DNA from: JAAYTY01 sp964569245 | GTDB lineage: Bacteria > Fermentibacterota > Fermentibacteria > Fermentibacterales > Fermentibacteraceae | Length of the DNA: 15,353 nt | Direction of reading: 5' to 3' | NCBI GenBank assembly: GCA_964569245.1 | Contig: CAZMTK010000028.1 | Coordinates: 1-15,353 of the forward strand | Shown here: positions 7,110 through 12,721 of the stretch, one piece after another | How positions within the stretch are numbered: the stretch's first letter is position 1 | How the letters are laid out: each line of letters opens with the position of its first letter | Position numbers and translations under genes: made by a program | Notes under the pieces: model-generated | Databases searched by the model: none | What the model saw: only the letters and a program-made list of their open reading frames with translations | Told to the model about the DNA's origin: nothing

Positions 7110-9471
7110 ATTGGCGGACGATGTAGCCGACGGCGCGGTCGGCGTCGCCGTCCATCACCACGGTGGCCGAGGCGCCCTGCACCTCGCGGCTCACCCGCAC
7201 GACCTTTATCACGCTCTCGAACCCGGCGGCCTCTGGTAGGAGCCGCTTGAGCTGGTTGTGCGAGAGCCTGAAGAAGTCCTCGTTGAAGACAACGCCTGGA
7301 TCGTCGGGATAGAGCGGCAGGTACTTGATGTCAGCCTCGACCAGGTCCTGGAAGAAGTGCGTGCCGAACGACAGGTCCGGGACGTATCCGCTCTTCGCGC
7401 GGGCAATCTCGATGAGCATGGCGGTGTTGTTGATGTCCGCATAGCCGACCCTCACGCCGAGCTTGATGTCCCCCCTGCTGCCCCATCTCCCCGGCCCCAT
7501 CAGCACGAACCTCTTCGGAGGCAGCTTCTGGTTGAGCCTGCTGACGATCCTCCCGACCTCGATCAGGCTCTCCATGCTCTGAATGGCGTCGTACCCCTCC
7601 GGATCTACATAGACAAGATACTCGATCCCCCTGACGAGCCCCGAAGTGATGAACTTTAGGCCCGTGAAGAGTATGTCCCCTTCCGGGAGCCCCGAGGGCA
7701 GCTTCACCTCGTCGGCCCCCTTGCTGTGGCTCTGCGGCCTGCACTGGAGGAGGCAGGGGGTCTGGATGTCGCCCTCATAGGCGAACTCGATGTCCACGGG
7801 GAATCCAAGCTCGCTCTCCAGAATCTGCACCATCGTGCGTATCTGCGGCACGAACGGACTCTGGGCGATGAGCTTCTGGAACGTGACCACAGGGTACTGC
7901 TCGTCGAGGTTGAACATCGTCCCCACTGGCGGCACCAGGTTCCCGTCCTCGAACAGCGATATGATGTACGACAGGGCGGGATAATCCCGGGTGTGCTCGC
8001 GAACCAGCGTCTCGAACGGTACGGTCTCGAACCTCCTCGCCCTCATGTTCACTACATCTACGCTCTTCTGCGCGTACCTCACGACCTCGTCCGGCGTAAG
8101 GTTCACCCTCAGGCCGGGCTGGCCTGGGCTGAGCAGCACCGGGTAGTCCTCGCCTATGCGGTCGACAGCGCGGGTTCCCAGGCCCGTTACCAGCCTCACC
8201 ACCCCGTCGTCCCTGCGGATTCTGGGCGACCACCGGAACTCGTTCCTGCTGAACGCCACGCCGGCGTACGCAGGGAAGTAATAGTCCCCCACGGTGGTGC
8301 CCACGACTTCCTGGATGAGGATCGCCATCTCCTCGTGGAAGTCCAGGAGCCCGCGCTCGCGCCTGTACTCGATGGGATCGGGCGCAAATACGCTGGCATA
8401 GACCTCGACTATCGCGTCGGCAAGATCCTCCAGGCGCTGCTTCTTCGTGCCCTGGTTTGCCACGAAGAGGCTCTTGTACTTTCCAGCGAAGGCATAGCCA
8501 ACGCTGTCCTCCAGCAGGCTCGACGACCTCACGATCAGGGGTACGTCTCCGAAGTCGTCGAGGGCGTTGCTCAGACCGTTCATCACATCCGCCGGCAGGA
8601 AGGAGTGCTTGAAGATCTGCCGGAGGTACATGTGCTCCTGCCTCAGCTCCGACGGGTCGCTGTACTTGATCGAAAGCAGCTCCTCCAGCGCATTGTGGTG
8701 CACGAATTCGAGAATGCCGTCCGAGGCGATGTACCAGCTCTTGGGCACGCGGAGGTTGCGGAGGACCACATGGTCGTTCTTGGCCGACATGAGTATCCGC
8801 TCGGCCCTGAAGAGCCCCGCGGCCTTGCCGCCCAGCTTGCCGTTGCCGTTGCTCGGACCGAACGTGTGGGACAGGATCCTGGAGAAGTCCGGCACGGTGA
8901 CGTGCTTCTTCACAACGTTGATGTAGTCGAGATCCTCGGTGAACAGGCGCCTTATGAGCGCGACTCGGATCGCCGTGCTCTCTTCCGGAGCGAGGTTCTG
9001 CTGTGCCTCCGGCAGCATGGAGAAGCGCTGGAGGGCCTCGGAGATCTGCCCCAGCGGCACGTCCCTCTTCTCGGCCGTGACGGAGAGGAACCTGGTGTTC
9101 TCGAATCTGAGCCAGGTGATCACCATGCTGTTGATCTCCTCCGGGCTCAGCTCCTCCTCCGCGATCTTGAAGATCTCGTCCAGGAAGTTCTCCAGCTCCT
9201 CGTAGTCGATCCTCTGCATGGGCCGGTTGTCGCCGTAGCTCTCAGCCTGGTCGATGTCGTCGTTCTCGAGCGCAAGCATTCTCTGCATGATGTCGCCCAC
9301 CTTCTTCACGCCTCGCTTGAAGAGGTAGTTCATCATCTTCCTGCCGATGCGCTTCACCTGGAGGGGATTCGTCTCCCACAGGAGATCGACTATCACCTTC
9401 CACTCGGGCTTGGATGGCTTGTAGGGGGACTTCCCCCCGGCAGGGCTCTCGAGAGCTTCGGCTGCGGCCAT
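7108..9471 (-). CDS. PEP-synthase/PPDK-type nucleotide-binding domain protein lacking the phosphohistidine domain
   Basis: 787 residues. The N-terminal ~200 residues are helical and unassigned (YKPSKPEWKVIVDLLWETNP, then VGDIMQRML). From about 205 to 600 it matches the ATP-grasp-like PPDK N-terminal/PEP-synthase domain: LGGKAAGLFRAERIL (213-227), VRSSSLLEDSVGYAFAGKY (314-332), and the closing LLQCRPQS. PEP synthase and PPDK then continue into a swivelling domain with a catalytic His and a PEP-binding barrel; neither is visible. Instead about 190 residues follow with GPGRWGSRGDIKLGV and DLSFGTHFFQDLVEADIKY. The function may be nucleotide-dependent phosphotransfer or regulation, but no reaction can be assigned. 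Start ATG at 9471 follows GGAGG by 5 nt. An in-frame TTG at 9489 has no SD. Probably monocistronic, isolated by repeats on both sides. Confidence 0.8.
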   Translation of the reverse strand: MAAAEALESPAGGKSPYKPSKPEWKVIVDLLWETNPLQVKRIGRKMMNYLFKRGVKKVGDIMQRMLALENDDIDQAESYGDNRPMQRIDYEELENFLDEIFKIAEEELSPEEINSMVITWLRFENTRFLSVTAEKRDVPLGQISEALQRFSMLPEAQQNLAPEESTAIRVALIRRLFTEDLDYINVVKKHVTVPDFSRILSHTFGPSNGNGKLGGKAAGLFRAERILMSAKNDHVVLRNLRVPKSWYIASDGILEFVHHNALEELLSIKYSDPSELRQEHMYLRQIFKHSFLPADVMNGLSNALDDFGDVPLIVRSSSLLEDSVGYAFAGKYKSLFVANQGTKKQRLEDLADAIVEVYASVFAPDPIEYRRERGLLDFHEEMAILIQEVVGTTVGDYYFPAYAGVAFSRNEFRWSPRIRRDDGVVRLVTGLGTRAVDRIGEDYPVLLSPGQPGLRVNLTPDEVVRYAQKSVDVVNMRARRFETVPFETLVREHTRDYPALSYIISLFEDGNLVPPVGTMFNLDEQYPVVTFQKLIAQSPFVPQIRTMVQILESELGFPVDIEFAYEGDIQTPCLLQCRPQSHSKGADEVKLPSGLPEGDILFTGLKFITSGLVRGIEYLVYVDPEGYDAIQSMESLIEVGRIVSRLNQKLPPKRFVLMGPGRWGSRGDIKLGVRVGYADINNTAMLIEIARAKSGYVPDLSFGTHFFQDLVEADIKYLPLYPDDPGVVFNEDFFRLSHNQLKRLLPEAAGFESVIKVVRVSREVQGASATVVMDGDADRAVGYIVRQ

Positions 9472-9491
9472 GAGAACCTCCGGTGTCAAGA

Positions 9492-9628
9492 GGGGTCGCA
9501 GTTAACTTCGTTTACTTTACCGTCGGCGATTCACTCTGTCGAGCGCCCGTCGGGACTCCGCCACGGCCGCCTTCAGGCGGCTCGCACTCCCGGCATGTTC
9601 CAAAGTCAACGAAGTTGACTCTGACCCC
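9492..9628. repeat. REP/MITE-like element with 27-nt inverted ends
   Basis: The left arm (9492-9518) begins GGGGTC and contains AGTTAACTTCGTTTACT. The right arm (9602-9628), read on the minus strand, begins GGGGTCAGAGTCAACTTCG. The right arm carries a perfect hairpin, AGTCAAC-TTC-GTTGACT; the left has the same hairpin with one mismatch. Between them is a further hairpin, GCCGCC-TTCA-GGCGGC (9566-9581). The element fills the gap between the beta-propeller lipoprotein gene (stop 9635) and the PEP-synthase-like gene (start 9471). It resembles REP sequences mobilised by IS200-like (RAYT) transposases, though no transposase is in view. Confidence 0.65.
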
Positions 9629-9634
9629 GGTTCG

Positions 9635-10582
9635 CTAACGCTTGAGCAGAAAGGCTGTTGCGGATTCCGAGTCCAGGATCAGCGCGGTTTCGCCTCCGGG
9701 AGACACGGCGATGTCGCAAGGCACTCCGTACCCCTCCGTCGAGAAGTCGAGACTGCCTGCGGAGCTGCTGATAAGAAGGCCGTATCCCGGGCAAGCCGCA
9801 TAGAACCATCCCCCGTCGGGAGTGACGGCGCCGCTCACCGGCTCGGCCGGAAAGGTCACCAGGAACTCGACGTCCAGGTCCGAGTCGTCGAGCACCCAGA
9901 CCTCGTTGCTGCCCTCGCACACGGCGCAGGCCCTGCCCGCCCCGCCGGTGAATGCGTCGAGGCATCCGCCTGCCAGCGCCGCCGACGCCCGGGCGGAGCC
10001 TGTCGAGGGATCGACGATCAGCAGGCTGTCTCCGTTCCCTATCAGGACGGCGGTCCCGTTCCGCACCGCACAGGCAGCGAGGGCGGTGTCCGCAGGTGTG
10101 GGGACTGCCGGGGGAACCGTCCATCCAGGACCCTCCAGAATCGACAGAGAACCGTCCTCGAAGATCACGCAGACCGCCCTTTGGACTAGCGGCGCGATAG
10201 CTACCGCACCGGCCGGGAGGCCCAGCCTCCCCGGCTGCGCCGGGGACCCGGGAGCGGCATGGTACAGCGAATCCTCCGAGACGGCGACGACCTCCGATCC
10301 GTCCGGCAGGAAATCCACGTCCACGAGAGTGTCGCCAACCGTGAACAGAAGCCAGGAGGCCTCGCTACCCGGGTCAATCACCAGCACCGAGCCTCCCGCG
10401 GCCACCGCAGCGAGCTCCCCGTCATCCGAGAACGAGCAGGCCGCAGGAGCACCCAGCGAGTCGAGCTGGTAGCTCGCCGCCCATTCGGAGGGATAGTCTG
10501 GCCCGTCCACCGGGTCGAGGATGCAGGACACTCCGAACAGCAGGGCCGCGATGAGAAGCGGTGCCAAGTGCCTTCGCCCCAT
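9635..10582 (-). CDS. Beta-propeller-like putative lipoprotein
   Basis: 315 residues. The N-terminus MGRRHLAPLLIAALLFGVSC is a lipoprotein-type signal with the acceptor Cys at 20, though Gly at -3 is not ideal. The mature part repeats short blade-like units of the form S.DG...A....G..L.VIDP, for example SFSDDGELAAVAAGGSVLVI, LLIVDPSTGSA, VTPDGGWFYAACPGYGLLI and VSPGGETALILDSES. This is the look of a YVTN/WD-type beta-propeller exposed outside the cytoplasmic membrane. Ligand or partner unknown. The start shares one base with the stop of the preceding gene (TGATG), so translation is coupled. ATG at 10594 is an alternative. It is the last gene of its cluster and is followed by the REP-like element. 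Confidence 0.72.
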   Translation of the reverse strand: MGRRHLAPLLIAALLFGVSCILDPVDGPDYPSEWAASYQLDSLGAPAACSFSDDGELAAVAAGGSVLVIDPGSEASWLLFTVGDTLVDVDFLPDGSEVVAVSEDSLYHAAPGSPAQPGRLGLPAGAVAIAPLVQRAVCVIFEDGSLSILEGPGWTVPPAVPTPADTALAACAVRNGTAVLIGNGDSLLIVDPSTGSARASAALAGGCLDAFTGGAGRACAVCEGSNEVWVLDDSDLDVEFLVTFPAEPVSGAVTPDGGWFYAACPGYGLLISSSAGSLDFSTEGYGVPCDIAVSPGGETALILDSESATAFLLKR

Positions 10583-11046
10583 CAGTCGCCCCATCCCGTC
10601 GTCGAGTACTCCTCCACCAGGGCCGCCTGCCGTGAGAGGGCCTCCGCCATGGCATCCAGTTCGGAGGGGCTGGCGCCCTCCAGCTCCGCGACGCGGAACT
10701 CGAGCTCCATGATCCTCATCCGCTGATACTCCAGGGTCGCCCTCACGTATCTGACCCAGTTGTGGAATCCCAGGTGCTGCATGTCCCACTCCATGTATCC
10801 TATGCCGGCGAAGAGAGCCGGATCTATCGAGACCGGTCCGGCGCCTTCCGGGATGTCCGAGGGATAGAGCGCCCCAGCCTCCTCCATCAGGATCCCCGTG
10901 AGCACCGTGAAGCTCTCGAGGGCTTCCGCCACCTGGTCCAGTCTGTAAGCGGCGGTATCCATATCGAACTCTACGGGCTCAGCCCCGGCGAGCCCCGGGG
11001 CTACGGCGACAACCAGGGCGGCAGCGAGCAGCGTTACATATCTCAT
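10582..11046 (-). CDS. Secreted protein of unknown function
   Basis: 154 residues. MRYVTLLAAALVVAVAPGLAGA is a Sec signal peptide with cleavage expected after AGA at 22. The mature protein is acidic. Its C-terminal half (about 95-150) is rich in heptad-like hydrophobics (ATLEYQRMRIMELEFRVAEL, then LDAMAEALSRQAALVEEY) and should form one or two long helices. I do not recognise a family. Translation is probably coupled on both sides: the start overlaps the stop of a small upstream ORF (ATGA), and the stop overlaps the next start (TGATG). Co-expression with the propeller lipoprotein suggests a joint envelope role, which is inference. Confidence 0.7.
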   Translation of the reverse strand: MRYVTLLAAALVVAVAPGLAGAEPVEFDMDTAAYRLDQVAEALESFTVLTGILMEEAGALYPSDIPEGAGPVSIDPALFAGIGYMEWDMQHLGFHNWVRYVRATLEYQRMRIMELEFRVAELEGASPSELDAMAEALSRQAALVEEYSTTGWGD

Positions 11047-11162
11047 GTCGTGAAGCCCTTCCGTCCGGGGGCCCTTCTTCCTCCAGGCAGCCCCGCATTG
11101 ACACTGCACTCAGCAAACGCAGGCATCCGCCCGGCGTTCTCGGTCCACGAAGCGCCACGCAT
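11043..11162 (-). CDS. 39-residue small ORF coupled to the secreted-protein gene
   Basis: An ATG at 11162 has a canonical SD, AGGAGGGCAGCC then ATG (GGAGG at 11169-11173, 6 nt spacing). It opens a 39-codon frame whose TGA overlaps the start of the secreted-protein gene as ATGA. That next gene has only a distant SD (GGAAGG, 10 nt away), so the small ORF may deliver ribosomes to it. The peptide is basic toward its C-terminus (GGRRAPGRKGF), has no signal or membrane segment, and I recognise no family. The rest of the gap between 11047 and 11264 shows no clear terminator or promoter. Confidence 0.42.
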   Translation of the reverse strand: MRGASWTENAGRMPAFAECSVNAGLPGGRRAPGRKGFTT

Positions 11163-11264
11163 GGCTGCCCTCCTGCGCTCAGGACGCCGGAGCCAGATGC
11201 GCCGAGGACATCTCGTCTCCGCTGCCTACAGGCACTTCTGTCTCTCGGGCGAGGCCGTCCATCC

Positions 11265-11945
11265 TCACCAGGACTGCCGTCCCGCGAGCTTTCCGTGGAG
11301 CTGAATCGCCGCTCCGACGGGCAGCCCGTACTCCTCAGGAGAGATCCTCCTGCCGCAGTTCAGCATGAGTGCGTCGCCAGAGCCCTCCAGCGTCGCGAAG
11401 CAGTCCTTCATCGAGAGCAGCAGCTCCCTTGTCTCGGAATCGAAGACGCTCCTCAGAAGAGTCTCGTCGCCTTTCAGCACGAACATCCTCGAGAAGGCCT
11501 CGTCCTCCGGGAAGTCTATGTCCTTCATACCCAGCTTCTGCCCGATCCAGTCCAGGACTGCCTTCTCCCTTCGCATGAGGAAAGCGGGCAGGTTCATGCC
11601 CGGATCCCTGAGGAGGCAGATCGTCTGTCTGTAGGTGTGGCTGCTGGAGCCCTTCCCCGTGCTCCGGTGGACCGTGTACTGGTAGTCCGAGAGCCTCAGG
11701 GAGCAGCTCCCCTCCGTCCACGAGACCGCATTCCTGTTCCTCCGGGAGTGCCCCCTGCCGAAGAGCTCGAAGGGCAGGTCGTCGGCGGGCAGGACGCCGT
11801 CGAACCTGTAGCCGTTCCGGTCCGCTACGGCCTCCCAGGCGGAGGACCGTCTGCGCTCGGCCATCACACGGACGACTGCGTAACCGGCGATCGCCAGGAC
11901 GACGGCGACAGGCACGATCACCTCGAGAGGACCCGTTCCGCTCAC
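11265..11945 (-). CDS. Membrane-anchored protein of unknown function
   Basis: 226 residues. One N-terminal transmembrane segment (about 7-28, VIVPVAVVLAIAGYAVVRVM) is followed by positive ERRR, which fits an N-out anchor with a cytoplasmic body. The soluble part resembles a common uncharacterised bacterial family: WEAVADRNGYRFDG, a LPFELFGRG segment, a YQYTVHRSTGKGSSSHTYRQ strand pair, and the RDPGMNLPAFLMRREK segment. No catalytic motif is evident. GTG at 11945 overlaps the TGA of the nitroreductase-like gene (GTGA), so both are translated from one message. Its association with that gene is the only hint of function. Confidence 0.7.
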   Translation of the reverse strand: MSGTGPLEVIVPVAVVLAIAGYAVVRVMAERRRSSAWEAVADRNGYRFDGVLPADDLPFELFGRGHSRRNRNAVSWTEGSCSLRLSDYQYTVHRSTGKGSSSHTYRQTICLLRDPGMNLPAFLMRREKAVLDWIGQKLGMKDIDFPEDEAFSRMFVLKGDETLLRSVFDSETRELLLSMKDCFATLEGSGDALMLNCGRRISPEEYGLPVGAAIQLHGKLAGRQSW

Positions 11946-12616
11946 ATCCCCGCCCCGTTCGCGGGATGCCCGAAGGGCATCACGTACAAGGGCACGATCC
12001 CTTCAACCAGTCCGACGACCGATGCGACCAGTGAGTCGTCGAAGGCCCCGACTGCGACCGTTCCCAGCCCGAGGGCGGCGCACATGAGGTAGATGTTCTG
12101 CGAGGAATGGCCGGCCTCCATCCAGACAAAGGAGATCCCCCTGTCGCCGTAGCGGGCTGTCGTGCGGCCCGGCTCGGCGCAGATGACCACCGAAGCTGGG
12201 GCGGAGGCGACCCAGGGTTGGCCCAGGCAGGCGGTCGAGAGGGCGGCGCGCACGTCGCCGGACGCGATCAGGCCGAGCGAGCCGCGCCGCGAATCGTAGC
12301 CGTAGACGCCCGGGGCAAGGCCTTCCACGCTTCCGGAGACAAGATAGAGCTCCAGCGGGTAGATCGCGCCGGCCGAAGGAATGGTCATCCTGCCGTCGTC
12401 CAGCGGACCGCATCCAGCCCAGAGCACCGAGGCGACTTCCGACAGGTCCAGGGGCGCTGTCTGGAACAGCCTCGTGGAGATCCTCCGCTCGAGGAGCGAG
12501 GCCAGTCCGGAGGGATCGAGGTGCTCCGGAAGGCTTACGGAATCACCCGCCGGGCCCGCGGCGCATGATGCCGCCGGCACTGCCAGGGCAAGAAAGAACA
12601 CCCTGATGGCTCTCAA
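11942..12616 (-). CDS. SagB-type nitroreductase-family protein with lipoprotein-like signal
   Basis: 224 residues. Residues about 40-215 follow the SagB-type nitroreductase fold: RRISTRLFQTAPLDLSEVASVL at the start (an R-S/T-R flavin-phosphate-contact motif), then PSAGAIYPLELYLV, GVYGYD, and ICAEPGRTTARYGDRG followed by MEAGHSSQNIYLMCAALGLG. These proteins bind FMN and oxidise or reduce small molecules or peptide azolines. Unusually, the N-terminus MRAIRVFFLALAVPAASC looks like an export signal with a lipobox Cys at 18, so the enzyme may sit on the outer face of the membrane. TTG at 12616 is the proposed start, with GGGAGG close upstream (spacing 4 nt, slightly short). A GTG at 12601 is an alternative that would shorten the signal. 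First gene of the envelope cluster. Confidence 0.78.
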   Translation of the reverse strand: MRAIRVFFLALAVPAASCAAGPAGDSVSLPEHLDPSGLASLLERRISTRLFQTAPLDLSEVASVLWAGCGPLDDGRMTIPSAGAIYPLELYLVSGSVEGLAPGVYGYDSRRGSLGLIASGDVRAALSTACLGQPWVASAPASVVICAEPGRTTARYGDRGISFVWMEAGHSSQNIYLMCAALGLGTVAVGAFDDSLVASVVGLVEGIVPLYVMPFGHPANGAGM

Positions 12617-12671
12617 GACTCCTCCCGGCGCGAGATGCGTCCCGCGTCTTCCCCCTGCTTCCGCTCCACCC

Positions 12672-12677
12672 TAGAAT
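12672..12677 (+). promoter_or_regulatory. Weak -10-like box in the divergent intergenic region
   Basis: TAGAAT (5/6 of TATAAT) lies upstream of the GGDEF/ATPase gene, with a poor -35 (TTCCCC, 17 nt further upstream). The same AT island reads TATTCT on the minus strand toward the nitroreductase gene. The 12617-12721 gap must contain both divergent promoters, but the sequence match is weak. Confidence 0.25.
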
Positions 12678-12721
12678 AAGGTGTCGGAGCGGTCGAGGAA
12701 ACTGCACAGGCGGGGGACGAT

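Noticed and set aside
7726..9618. 630-residue plus-strand open frame opposite the PEP-synthase-like gene
   Set aside because: It is antisense to a gene with clear conserved motifs on the minus strand, runs into the REP-like element, and has no recognisable domain. High-GC DNA commonly gives such shadows.
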